A program made the translations under genes and the position numbers. A stretch of 64,000 nt of DNA from Bin5 sp022827195 (lineage in GTDB: Bacteria > Chloroflexota > Anaerolineae > Caldilineales > Caldilineaceae). The stretch covers positions 4,588,001 to 4,652,000 of the forward strand of contig OZ242331.1 in assembly GCA_965208275.1 (NCBI GenBank), given 5' to 3'. The notes under the pieces are model-generated. The model was not told where the DNA came from, ran no database searches, and saw nothing but the letters and a program-made list of their open reading frames with translations. Each line of letters starts with the position of its first letter. Position 1 is the first letter of the stretch. Positions 34,981 to 43,604 of the stretch are shown here, piece by piece.

Positions 34981-35059
34981 TGAATGAGAACCTGTTCGCA
35001 AGACGACCGGGGCGGTCCCTCCTCAACTTATCTGAACTATGTTCCGCCCCGATCGATCT

Positions 35060-36049
35060 CTACCCCCCGGAGATAAAATTGGGAATTGACGACTCCTCTC
35101 TCAACAAGCTGCGCGCAATGGAGATATCTCGCCGGATCTGGGCGACGAGCGCGTCCAGACCGTCAAAGCGTTGCTCGTCTCGCAGGCGGGCAACGAAGGA
35201 AACGGTCATTTTCTGACCGTACAGGTCGCCGGACTCGCCCGCAACCGGGAAATCCAGCAGGTGCGTTTCAATGCGGCGCTGGCGTCCGTCCACGGTAGGC
35301 CGCACACCGACATTTGTGACGCTGGCGCGGGGCCGGTCCGTACAACTGTGCGGCAGAAACGCCCATGTCGCGTAGACGCCGTCGGCGGGGATCAGGCGCT
35401 GCAAATCGGGCCGGAGGTTGGCGGTTGGCACGCCGATGATGCGGCCGCGCCGCGCGCCCTCTTCAACCGTTCCGGCGATCGAATAGGGCCGGCCCAGCAT
35501 CTGCCGTGCATCGGTCACCGCGCCGCTCAACAGGCACTGCCGAATCTGATGGCTGCGAATCTCGCCGCCATCGCTTGCGTACGGCTCGATCACCGATACG
35601 TCATAGCCGAGCTCCGCGCCCAGCGCCCGCAGGACGTCGATGTTGCCGCTGCGGCCCCGGCCCAAGGCAAAATCCGGCCCTGTAACCAGGCGGGCAAGCT
35701 CCAGGTGTTCCACGAGAACGGTCATGAACTGATGGGGGGTCAGGCTGGCGAAATCCATGTCGAACGGCTGAATCACCCCCAGATCCAAGCCGAGCGGTTC
35801 GAGCAGCCGCAGACGTTCCTGCGGTGAGGTCAACAGACGGAGGGGCAGGTGAGGTTGCAAGACCGCCAGAGGGTGGGGGTCGAACGTGAGCAGGGCTATT
35901 CTGGCCGCAGGCGTATATGCTGCCGCTTCATCCTGCAGGACGCGCACAAGGGCCTGATGGCCGAGATGGACACCGTCGAAATTCCCAATCGTCAGGACAG
36001 TTGGGCCGGAAAACCGGAGGGACCTCAGATCACCGTGCCAGATTCTCAT
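35060..36049 (-). CDS. ribF: Bifunctional riboflavin kinase/FAD synthetase
   Basis: 329 residues from ATG 36049, where the FAD synthetase domain begins (MRIWHGDL, then TIGNFDGVHLGHQALVRVL, the nucleotidyltransferase GxFDGxHxGH motif). GPDFALGRGRSGNIDVLRAL and the riboflavin kinase domain (RPYSIAGTVEEGARRGRIIGVPTANL split at about 190-215) follow, with VYATWAF and TNVGVRPTVDG. It converts riboflavin to FMN and FAD in the cytoplasm. It is the last gene of the nusA-truB operon, the usual place for ribF. A longer frame to 36154 overlaps truB and is not supported by homology. Confidence 0.95.
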   Translation of the reverse strand: MRIWHGDLRSLRFSGPTVLTIGNFDGVHLGHQALVRVLQDEAAAYTPAARIALLTFDPHPLAVLQPHLPLRLLTSPQERLRLLEPLGLDLGVIQPFDMDFASLTPHQFMTVLVEHLELARLVTGPDFALGRGRSGNIDVLRALGAELGYDVSVIEPYASDGGEIRSHQIRQCLLSGAVTDARQMLGRPYSIAGTVEEGARRGRIIGVPTANLRPDLQRLIPADGVYATWAFLPHSCTDRPRASVTNVGVRPTVDGRQRRIETHLLDFPVAGESGDLYGQKMTVSFVARLRDEQRFDGLDALVAQIRRDISIARSLLREESSIPNFISGG

Positions 36050-36105
36050 GTCAAATCGGTTTCCGGTTCCTAGTTTCCAGTGGAAATGGTCAGAACGAAA
36101 ACTGT

Positions 36106-37077
36106 CTACTGAAAACGCCTCAACTGCTGGGCGAGCCACTTTTCGGCTTTCCACAGCGTGCCGTCATTGCTGCCTTCAGTCGCAAGGGCGCGCGCGATGC
36201 CCAGAAAACGGCCGCAACTGTCATAGGCAGCGGCAAGTGAGGACGTGGAGGCACAGTCCTGAAAAATCTTCTGCCCGTGGCCCAGGCGGACCTGCTCCTC
36301 CTCGTTGACGGTCAGACAGGGCATTCCCAGACCGGCATCCGGCGCCACCAGCAGGTCGGCCAGACGTCCGGTGACGGCGGCCTCTTCGATGGCCGGCAAG
36401 GCTGACGCATCAGCGACCGAAAAGGGTCCGGCGCCCAGGCGACGCAGATAACTCAGGTGGGCCACGGTGCCCAATGCCTCCCCCAACGCGACGGCAAGGC
36501 TGCGAACGTAGGTACCGGCGGAGCATCGCACCCTGAGAGAAATTCCGTCCGGCGGGTCGAAGGCAAGCAGACTGATTTCGTGGACCGTAACCGGCCTCGG
36601 CACAACCTCCACCGCCTCGCCGCGGCGGGCCTTGCGGTGCAGACTTTCCCCGCCTTGCTTCAATGCAGAATAGACCGGCGGCTGCTGTACAATTTGACCC
36701 AGGAACCCGGCCAGGGCCTCCTCTACATCGGCCGCGGTCAGAGACGGGATCGGGCAGAGCGCCACGGTCTGACCGACTGCGTCATAGGTATCGGTGGCGC
36801 GCCCGAGCGTCACGCGCGCCTCATATCTCTTCTCGTGTCCCTGATAATACTCCACCAGGCGCGTCGCGACGCCGAGGCACAACACCAGCAGCCCGCTCGC
36901 CATCGGGTCGAGCGTGCCGGTGTGGCCGATGCGCCTTTGGCGGCTCCAACGCCGCACGTGCTGAACAATGTCATGGCTGGTCGGCAGGGCTGACGAACGC
37001 GCGTCATCGGCGCTTACTGAAGTGCCTGGACGGCCTGGCTTGTCGACGAGGAGGATCCCGTGCAGATCGGCATTCAT
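36106..37077 (-). CDS. truB: tRNA pseudouridine-55 synthase TruB
   Basis: 323 residues. MNADLHGILLVDKPG is the standard start; the catalytic aspartate is D57 in RIGHTGTLDPMASGLL. The family motifs KRYEARVTLGRATDTYDAVG, QQPPVYSALKQGGESLHRKA and CSAGTYVRSLAVALG are present, followed by a short PUA-like C-terminal domain. There is a 10-12 residue insertion after GTSVSADDARSS near the N-terminus. It isomerises U55 in the T loop of tRNAs. It lies between nrnA and ribF in the operon. A weak Shine-Dalgarno sequence (AAAGCG) precedes the ATG. Confidence 0.96.
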   Translation of the reverse strand: MNADLHGILLVDKPGRPGTSVSADDARSSALPTSHDIVQHVRRWSRQRRIGHTGTLDPMASGLLVLCLGVATRLVEYYQGHEKRYEARVTLGRATDTYDAVGQTVALCPIPSLTAADVEEALAGFLGQIVQQPPVYSALKQGGESLHRKARRGEAVEVVPRPVTVHEISLLAFDPPDGISLRVRCSAGTYVRSLAVALGEALGTVAHLSYLRRLGAGPFSVADASALPAIEEAAVTGRLADLLVAPDAGLGMPCLTVNEEEQVRLGHGQKIFQDCASTSSLAAAYDSCGRFLGIARALATEGSNDGTLWKAEKWLAQQLRRFQ

Positions 37078-37119
37078 CGCTTTGCGTCGCGCACCGGCAG
37101 GAAAACAGGTACTGAGATC

Positions 37120-38169
37120 TCAGGACGCGGGCAAACTCTGGCGGCGCAATTCGTGCAACGCGGCCACAACCCGGGCTGACACCTCCCCCAGCGTACCCGC
37201 AACCGTGCAACCGGCTGCCGGCGGATGTCCGCCGCCTCCAAACGCAAACGCCACCTGGCTAACGTTGAAGCCGGGCTTGGCCCGAAAGCTGCACTCGATT
37301 AGCTCTTGGCCGTTTTGGGCGAATCGTTGCGCAAATGTAGCGCTGATCTCGGCCTCGCGCACCGTCACGAGGAAGTTGGCAAGACCATCGCTCTGGTGAA
37401 GCTCGACGCCGCTCTGCCGGCGGCTCTCGGCGCTGAGCGTGGCCCATACGATTCCGTCCTCTATCTGCACAGTCGCCAGGCCGGCCCCCCACAGCTTTAC
37501 GAGGCTGAACGATCGGCTGTCCAGTGTGTTGCGGACGATGTGGTCCAGCTCTGCGCCGGCGCGCAACAGCCGCAGGGTTACTTGCAGCACGTTTTCATCG
37601 GTGTTGGCCGTGCGAAAGCAGAGTGTATCGGTCACAAGGCCGGTCAGCAGCGGGAGGGCCATCTCCTCAGTGAGCGGCACGTTCAAGGCATCAGCCATGG
37701 CCACCAGCATCTGACAAGTAGCGGCACAGCTTGGTTCCACCCAGTTTTCGGTGCCGTAGTAGGTATTGGTGATGTGGTGATCGATCACAGCCAAAGGGAT
37801 GCGGTCGTGTGCATCGGAACAATAGACGTTGCCTATCCGGTCGATACTGGAGGTGTCAAGGCATACGATCAGATCGTAGCTGCGGCCGACTTGCGACGGA
37901 CCGATGATTGTCTCGACGCCAGGCAGGAACTGGAATTCGGACGTCAACGCATCCTGGAGAGCGAGGACGGGCCGCTTGGCCATTGCGCGCAGGATCGCAC
38001 CGAGGCCGAGCAGACTACCGATCGCGTCCCCGTCCGGGGTAACGTGACTGATACAGAGGATATGGTGGCTGGTTTCCAGGAGGTCAAGCAGGCGAGGGGG
38101 CGGCGAAACGGGGGCACCCTTCTGACCGCATGCGGCATTCTGCTTCAACAGGGAAGCATCAAGGTTCAT
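37120..38169 (-). CDS. nrnA: DHH-family oligoribonuclease/pAp phosphatase NrnA
   Basis: 349 residues. DHH motifs are HVTPDGDAIGSLLGLG (about 42-57), CLDTSSIDRIG and the IDHHITN triad; a DHHA1 domain ends with FGGGGHPPAAGCTV. The protein degrades short RNA and DNA oligonucleotides and 3'-phosphoadenosine 5'-phosphate. Its ATG overlaps the rbfA stop (ATGA), so translation is coupled. The gene order rbfA-nrnA-truB is common in Gram-positive bacteria and Chloroflexota. Residues 1-25 are an extra N-terminal extension not needed for the fold. Confidence 0.94.
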   Translation of the reverse strand: MNLDASLLKQNAACGQKGAPVSPPPRLLDLLETSHHILCISHVTPDGDAIGSLLGLGAILRAMAKRPVLALQDALTSEFQFLPGVETIIGPSQVGRSYDLIVCLDTSSIDRIGNVYCSDAHDRIPLAVIDHHITNTYYGTENWVEPSCAATCQMLVAMADALNVPLTEEMALPLLTGLVTDTLCFRTANTDENVLQVTLRLLRAGAELDHIVRNTLDSRSFSLVKLWGAGLATVQIEDGIVWATLSAESRRQSGVELHQSDGLANFLVTVREAEISATFAQRFAQNGQELIECSFRAKPGFNVSQVAFAFGGGGHPPAAGCTVAGTLGEVSARVVAALHELRRQSLPAS

Positions 38170-38609
38170 GCATCCTCTTTCTGCGCATCGACGGAGGAAA
38201 AGTCAGGGGAGGAGTACGACCCGGAGAGAGGCTCGGGCCCGCTCTCCACATCCTGCCGGCGAGTATCTCGCTCCTCGGCAATGCTCTGCAAAAGTGCATC
38301 CACCCGGGCGGCCTGGTCGGGGGTATCGTCATAGTAGAAGAGCAGTTCCGGCACAGCGCGAAGGTTTACGTTTTGGGCCAACTGACGCCGCAGGAAAGGC
38401 GCGGCGTGCTTCAATCTGGCGAGCATTGCGTTGCGTTGCACATCGCTGTCCTGGTGTACATAGACTTTGGCCACGCGCAGATCGCGGCTGACCACGACAT
38501 TTGTTACCGCCAGCAGCTCCAGCGTCGGGTCATCCAATTCGTTGGCGATTAAGATCGAAAGTTCCTGATAGAGCAGCTCTGCCGCCCGCTCCTGACGGAT
38601 CGTAGACAT
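38166..38609 (-). CDS. rbfA: 30S ribosome-binding factor RbfA
   Basis: 147 residues. The KH-like core (about 1-115) shows RQERAAELLYQELSILIANE at the start, VVSRDLRVAKVYVHQ in the middle and LRAVPELLFYYDDTPDQAAR at the end. A short charged tail follows. RbfA binds the 30S subunit during late maturation of 16S rRNA and is needed for growth in the cold. It lies between infB (71-base gap) and nrnA (4-base overlap) in the transcription/translation operon. Confidence 0.96.
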   Translation of the reverse strand: MSTIRQERAAELLYQELSILIANELDDPTLELLAVTNVVVSRDLRVAKVYVHQDSDVQRNAMLARLKHAAPFLRRQLAQNVNLRAVPELLFYYDDTPDQAARVDALLQSIAEERDTRRQDVESGPEPLSGSYSSPDFSSVDAQKEDA

Positions 38610-38680
38610 GGGACTTTCCGGCAGCCGGGTCTCACGGTTTCGTCGCGCCCACTATAAACGAAAACCGGAAAACCAGAAAC

Positions 38681-40561
38681 TCACCGCACCTGCTGTTTTT
38701 CGAAGACCTCGATGATGTCGCCTTCCTGCAGATCGGAGTTTACGCCGGCCAGATTGATGCCGCATTCGTACCCGCCCCGCACCTCGTTGACATCTTCGGT
38801 AAAGCGCTTGAGGTTCTCGATCGTTGTGGTGATGATCGTTGAATCGTTGCGCACCAGGCGCGCCTGGCTATTGCGCCTGACAACGCCGTCCAGCACCATG
38901 CAGCCGGCGATCAGCCCGCCGCGGCGCACGCGGAACATCTGCCGCACCTCGGCATGCCCGATGACCACCTCCTCAAAAATCGGGTCCAGCATCCCGGCAA
39001 GCGCCAGTTCCACATCCTCGATCATCTTGTAGATAATCCGATAGTGGCGAATCTCGACGCCGGACTGTTCGGCCCGCACCAATGCGGACTTGTCTATGTT
39101 TACGCCGAATCCGATGATGATCGCCTGGCTGGCCTCCGCCAACATGACGTCGGATTCGGTTATGTCGCCGACGACCGACTGCATGATCTTGACATTGATT
39201 TCGTCGTTGGCGAGCTGTTCGAGGCTGTGTACAACCGGGGCGAGCGTCCCCTGCGTGTCCGCCCGCACGATAATATTGAGTGTTGCGGCCTCCCCCCCTT
39301 CCACGCGGGCGAACATGTCTTCCAGCGTCATCGGCGCCGGCGCGGCGGTCAGCACCTGCCGCGCAGCCTGGTTCTGCCTATCGGCGACCAGCGCACGGGC
39401 GGCCTTATCGTTCTTGGTGACGGTGAAGACCTCGCCGGCGTCGGGAACGCCATTGAGGCCCAGGACGATTGTCGGCGTACTCGGCCCGGCAGTCTTGAGC
39501 GGATTGCCTTCGTGGTCGGTCATTGCCTTGACGCGCCCCCAGCTGTCGCCGACAACCAGCGAAGCCCCGCGTTTCAGTGTCCCGTTCTGCACGAGCAGGG
39601 TCGCGGTGATGCCGCGCTGCTTGTCCAGCTCAGCCTCAATGACCGTGCCCACGCACTGGCCACTGGGATTGGCCTGGTGCTGGTCCAGTTCGGCGACAAC
39701 GAGAATGTTGTCCAGCAGAACGTTGACGCCTTCGCCATTGAGCGCGCTGATCGGCACCGTCACTGTATCGCCACCCCACTCCTCCGGTGTAAGGTCCACA
39801 GTTGACAGGTCCTCCATCACCCGGTTTATGTTGGCGTTGGGCTGGTCGATTTTGTTGATGGCAACGATGATCGTCACGTCGGCTGCCCTGGCATGGCTGA
39901 TCGCCTCGCGCGTCTGCGGCATGATGCCGTCGTCCGCGGCAACGACGAGAATGACAATATCCGTGACCTGCGCGCCGCGCGCGCGCATCGCGGTAAACGC
40001 TTCGTGGCCGGGCGTATCGAGGAAGGTGATCTTCTTGCCCTCAACCTCCACCTGGTACGCGCCGGTATGCTGGGTGATGCCGCCGGCTTCCGTATCCACC
40101 ACGTTGGTTCGGCGAATGCGGTCGAGGAGCGTCGTCTTGCCATGATCGACATGCCCGAGCACTGCCACGACTGGCGGCCTCTCGACAAGACTCCCTTCCA
40201 CCTCTCCGGCCACGATCTCCTGGATCAGCACCCTTTCTTTGGGTCTCAGATCCTCTGGGGGCGCCTCTTCGGGCTGCTCCTCCTCCACGACCGGCCACAG
40301 CACTTCAATGCCGAGTTCCTCGCCGACAATTGCAGCGGTGTCGTGATCGAGCGTCTGATCGATCGGCGCCATGATGCCGAACTGCATCAGCACTTTGATG
40401 AGGTCGATCGGGCTGCGATCCATCCTCTCGGCCAGCGCGCGCACGGTGACGTACTCCTCGACGACGATGGAAGAAGGCAGGCCGGCGGCATCACCGTTTG
40501 CAACGTCGTCAGCCTGCCCGTCATCCTGAATCTGCGCCGGTTCTTTCGTTGTGGTTGTCAT
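38681..40561 (-). CDS. infB: Translation initiation factor IF-2
   Basis: 626 residues, short for IF-2 because the long N-terminal extension of many species is missing. It has an IF2_N module (about 35-90), GTPase motifs G1 GHVDHGKTT (136-144), G3 DTPGHEAF and G4 NKIDQPN, and domains II-IV, with the C2 fMet-tRNA-binding module carrying VRRGGLIAGCMVLDG and GYECGINL. It positions initiator tRNA on the 30S subunit. The ATG follows GGAGGATAG. It is separated from ylxR by an unusually long 512-base gap, so it may have its own promoter. Confidence 0.97.
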   Translation of the reverse strand: MTTTTKEPAQIQDDGQADDVANGDAAGLPSSIVVEEYVTVRALAERMDRSPIDLIKVLMQFGIMAPIDQTLDHDTAAIVGEELGIEVLWPVVEEEQPEEAPPEDLRPKERVLIQEIVAGEVEGSLVERPPVVAVLGHVDHGKTTLLDRIRRTNVVDTEAGGITQHTGAYQVEVEGKKITFLDTPGHEAFTAMRARGAQVTDIVILVVAADDGIMPQTREAISHARAADVTIIVAINKIDQPNANINRVMEDLSTVDLTPEEWGGDTVTVPISALNGEGVNVLLDNILVVAELDQHQANPSGQCVGTVIEAELDKQRGITATLLVQNGTLKRGASLVVGDSWGRVKAMTDHEGNPLKTAGPSTPTIVLGLNGVPDAGEVFTVTKNDKAARALVADRQNQAARQVLTAAPAPMTLEDMFARVEGGEAATLNIIVRADTQGTLAPVVHSLEQLANDEINVKIMQSVVGDITESDVMLAEASQAIIIGFGVNIDKSALVRAEQSGVEIRHYRIIYKMIEDVELALAGMLDPIFEEVVIGHAEVRQMFRVRRGGLIAGCMVLDGVVRRNSQARLVRNDSTIITTTIENLKRFTEDVNEVRGGYECGINLAGVNSDLQEGDIIEVFEKQQVR

Positions 40562-41073
40562 CTTTCCTATCCTCCCCCGACTTGCCTGTCCAGCGATCCG
40601 GCACCCCGCGCCACATGGAATCCTGTCTGGATTTCCTCCCGTGGCTGCGCGGCGGGATGCGGACAGTTGAAAAGGGTCAGGCGCCCGGTTGCTTGACTCT
40701 TCTTCTGCTTCACTTAGATTGTTGATTGGGATGAAGACGAATGAGACCTATGTGGGGAGGGTAAGTTACGGAGAGCCGAGAGGAACTGCCGGTGGCCGGA
40801 CAATTCTGTTACACAACCTCTCGCTTTCCTATTCCCTTCCCCCTCTCCATCCCAATGCGGCCTGCTCGATCAAAGTTCCCAGCTGCCGGCTTCAACGGCG
40901 GCCAAAACCGTTGTACAGCCAGAGATAGCCCACTGTGCCGGTACATGTCAGGAAGCGGACAATCGGCTTCTGTTCATCGGAAAATTCCTCTCCATCAGCT
41001 GAGCGGCGATCAGAGACTTTTGCAGTCCGGCGGCCGCCCCGCTCTTCGTTCTACCGTCCTCCGGCGGCAAGCG
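40562..41073 (-). other. 512-base gap between ylxR and infB
   Basis: The nusA-ylxR and infB-ribF parts of the operon are normally nearly contiguous. Here there is no convincing gene. One minus-strand stretch ending near 40890 reads TGTVGYLWLYNGFGRR but has no start codon between it and an upstream stop. A small inverted repeat (CAACGG...CCGTTG, minus strand, about 40889-40910) is present. Space, and possible function, for an internal promoter or leader exists, but I cannot name one. Confidence 0.45.
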
Positions 41074-41373
41074 CTAGACTCCGGATACGAGCAGTTCAGA
41101 CACGGTTGCAGAAAGCGATTCCAGATTCTCAGCGCTGATTTTCGTTCGCAACGCCTTCTGCAGCATCGAACCGGACAGTGCTCTCTCCCAACAGCCGGCC
41201 TGCGGGTGGACATATGCGCCGCGGCCGGCCCTTTTGCCGCTCTCATCAACCACAACCCCATCGGCTACGCGTACCAGACGAAGCAATGCGCGCTTTCCTT
41301 CCGACTCACGGCAGGCGATGCACATCCTCTGGGGAACGCGCCGCGGTTTCGGTCCCTTTGCCCGTTTTGCCAT
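41074..41373 (-). CDS. ylxR: YlxR/RnpM RNA-binding protein
   Basis: 99 residues matching the YlxR family: RRVPQRMCIACRESEGKRAL at about 12-31 and the GRGAYVHPQAGCWERAL segment at about 50-66. This is a compact basic RNA-binding fold always found next to nusA. In Bacillus the protein modulates RNase P activity. It starts 52 bases after nusA and would be cotranscribed with it. The L7Ae-type gene that often follows ylxR is absent. Confidence 0.93.
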   Translation of the reverse strand: MAKRAKGPKPRRVPQRMCIACRESEGKRALLRLVRVADGVVVDESGKRAGRGAYVHPQAGCWERALSGSMLQKALRTKISAENLESLSATVSELLVSGV

Positions 41374-41425
41374 CTCGATGTTGCCCTGTTGGCGCAGGCG
41401 CGGCCTCCGCTATGCACGGGCCGCG

Positions 41426-43285
41426 CTATGCGTCAAACTCCTCCTCTTCAAAGTCGCCAAAGTCACGCGAGCGCCGCGTCCGCTGGCGTCTTGGCTGCTT
41501 CTTCGCCGCCGTCTGACCGCCGCGGTTCGCCTTGCCGCGCTTGCCGCCCGATTCGTCGAGCTCGTCAGCGCTCTCTTCCGCCGCTTCAAGAGATTCGAGC
41601 AGTTCAGCCGGCACCTCCAGATCATCCATTGAAACGAAATCGTCATCCGCCGAACCCCCTTGGCGGCGGGCGGCCATCCGCTGGCGCAGCATATCTGCCG
41701 TAATCACCTGCGGAAGGTCCTCGGCCTGCAGAATGCTCGCCTCCGCCGATTCTTCCTCAACTTCCGCGGTCTCAGGAGCCGGTTGCTCATTCTCCGCGCC
41801 CGCACCAGGCGCAGCCTCCCTCTCCCCTTCTTCCTCTGCACGAGCCCCGTCCTCAGCGTCAGCCTTCTCGTCGAAGCCCACCGTCTCCGGCTCGGCAGTG
41901 GTGAAGTCGTCAAGGGACACAATCGACGGCTCGTCGTCGCGCACAACCGCGGCCGCCCGCTCGAACGCGCTCAACGCCTCCTCGGCGTCAACACCGATAC
42001 CGCGCTTTTCCTCCTCCTGTCCCGGCAAGGATTCGGGCCACTCGGTCGCCACGCCTTGATCGGTCAAGCGGTTGGCAGCATCCTGTTGCTGCAGCAGCGC
42101 CGCAGCTTGGCGGAAAGTATCTTCGCGTGTTGTCGATTCGTCCCTTTCCCGCAGGATCTGCTCCGCCATGCTGAGCAGGTCCTGTTCTCCGGCCGCCAGC
42201 TGTGCCTGCTCGGCCGCCAGCAGGTCCAACCCTTCTTCGCGGGCTTCGCTTTCGCTCTTGATATCGATCCGCCAGCCAGTAAGTTTGGCTGCCAGGCGGG
42301 CATTCTGCCCTGCCTTGCCAATCGCCAGGCTGAGCTGTCGATCCGGCACGATAACAATTGCGGTCTTGATGTTGCTGTCTTCTTCGAGGACAACGCTCTG
42401 CACTTTAGCAGGGCCGAGCGCATTGGAGATGTAGGTGCGCAGATTACCGCTCCACTCGACAACATCGATCTTTTCCCCGGCCAGCTCGGTCACGATATTC
42501 TGAATGCGCAGGCCCCGCATCCCCACACAACTGCCGACCGGGTCCACGCCGGGCAGCGTCGCCATCACTGCAACCTTGCTGCGTGCGCCCGGCTCGCGCG
42601 ATATGCCCTTGATCTCGACCGTGCCATCGCGCACTTCCGGAATCTCCTGCTCCATGAGGCGGCGGAGGAGATCGCGATGGGTGCGGCTGAGCTTGATCAT
42701 CGGGCCGCGACTGCTGCGGTGAACGTCCACCACGTACAGACAGATGTAGTCCCCGCGGCGCAGATTCTCGGTTGGGATCTGCTCGTCGCGCGGCAACAGA
42801 TTCTCATGTCTGTCGTCGATCAGAATTGTGACCGCGCCGGAGATGAGGTCGATGCTGCGAACCTGCGCGGTGATCGTCTCGCCCACTTTGTGGACAAAGT
42901 TTTCATAGACTGTGTCCCGTTCGGCCTCGCGAATGCGCTGCAGGATCACCTGCTTGGCCGTCTGCGCCGCAATGCGACCAAAGTTGTCGGGCGTATTCTG
43001 CACCAGGACGACGTCGCCCAATTCGGAAGACGGCTCCACCATTTTGGCATCTTCGAGCAGAATCTCGGTGTTCGGGTTGATAATGTCTTCGACGACCTCT
43101 TTTTCCGCAAACACCTTCATCTCGCCCGACGCCCGGTCCACTTCGGCGGATACATTGGCCACCGAACCGTAATTGCGCTTGTAGGCAGAGATGAGCGCAG
43201 CCTCGATCGCATCGAAAATCACCTCGTTGTCGAGGTCCTTATCAACAGCAACCTGATTGATCCCGGCGATGAGTGCTTTAGACAT
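41426..43285 (-). CDS. nusA: Transcription termination/antitermination factor NusA with a long disordered tail
   Basis: 619 residues. The conserved core ends near residue 345: N-terminal RNA-polymerase-binding domain (1-125), S1 domain (about 135-200), KH1 with GSCVGMRGLRI (251-261) and KH2 with AIGKAGQNARLAAKL (321-335). The remaining about 275 residues form an extension rich in Glu, Asp, Ala and Gln, ending in a basic patch (KKQPRRQRTRRS) followed by FEEEEFDA. NusA modulates pausing, termination and antitermination. It is the first gene of the operon; a consensus promoter and a hairpin with a U-tract lie in its leader. AGGAG is 13 bases upstream of the ATG. Confidence 0.96.
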   Translation of the reverse strand: MSKALIAGINQVAVDKDLDNEVIFDAIEAALISAYKRNYGSVANVSAEVDRASGEMKVFAEKEVVEDIINPNTEILLEDAKMVEPSSELGDVVLVQNTPDNFGRIAAQTAKQVILQRIREAERDTVYENFVHKVGETITAQVRSIDLISGAVTILIDDRHENLLPRDEQIPTENLRRGDYICLYVVDVHRSSRGPMIKLSRTHRDLLRRLMEQEIPEVRDGTVEIKGISREPGARSKVAVMATLPGVDPVGSCVGMRGLRIQNIVTELAGEKIDVVEWSGNLRTYISNALGPAKVQSVVLEEDSNIKTAIVIVPDRQLSLAIGKAGQNARLAAKLTGWRIDIKSESEAREEGLDLLAAEQAQLAAGEQDLLSMAEQILRERDESTTREDTFRQAAALLQQQDAANRLTDQGVATEWPESLPGQEEEKRGIGVDAEEALSAFERAAAVVRDDEPSIVSLDDFTTAEPETVGFDEKADAEDGARAEEEGEREAAPGAGAENEQPAPETAEVEEESAEASILQAEDLPQVITADMLRQRMAARRQGGSADDDFVSMDDLEVPAELLESLEAAEESADELDESGGKRGKANRGGQTAAKKQPRRQRTRRSRDFGDFEEEEFDA

Positions 43286-43397
43286 TTTTGTTCAGCCACT
43301 CCTGAAAATCTGACGGCGCAACAACCTGGCCACCGCAAAACCGAAACACAGAAGAAAAGAGACAGGCGCTCCGCATCGATATTGCCGGCAACGACTT

Positions 43398-43429
43398 CGT
43401 AGAAAAAGAAAAGTGGGCGGAACCCACTT
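43398..43429 (-). terminator. Terminator-like hairpin in the nusA leader
   Basis: On the minus strand AAGTGGG, loop TTCCG, CCCACTT form a 7-bp stem followed by TTCTTTTTC. It lies 50 bases downstream of the -10 of the nusA promoter and 113 bases upstream of the nusA ATG, so transcripts starting at that promoter must pass it. It could attenuate nusA expression; alternatively it terminates read-through from the methyltransferase gene at 43605-44378. Confidence 0.6.
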
Positions 43430-43478
43430 CAGAGACACGATTCTATCGAATCATCAAAGCCAGTGACGAATACCCTCC

Positions 43479-43507
43479 AGTATAGCAGATTGCGGGCAGG
43501 AGATCAA
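43479..43507 (-). promoter_or_regulatory. Promoter of the nusA operon
   Basis: On the minus strand TTGATC (43507-43502), a 17-bp spacer and TATACT (43484-43479). The start codon is 194 bases downstream of the -10, giving a leader of roughly 185 nt that contains the hairpin at 43398-43429. Confidence 0.75.
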
Positions 43508-43604
43508 CTTCGCTGCGGGGGGGTGTTTCCCCTACCTTCGAAGGCGATCAGTCAGACGCACGCAATCACAATCCGACCGGCCAACGGATCCTGCGCACCG
43601 GCAT

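Noticed and set aside
40790..40960. Possible small membrane protein ending TGTVGYLWLYNGFGRR (minus strand)
   Set aside because: No ATG, GTG or TTG lies between the upstream stop and the protein-like part, so it cannot be translated as it stands.
41660..43402. Plus-strand open frame of 580 codons
   Set aside because: Exactly antisense to nusA, without ribosome-binding site or family motifs; a by-product of GC-rich codon bias.
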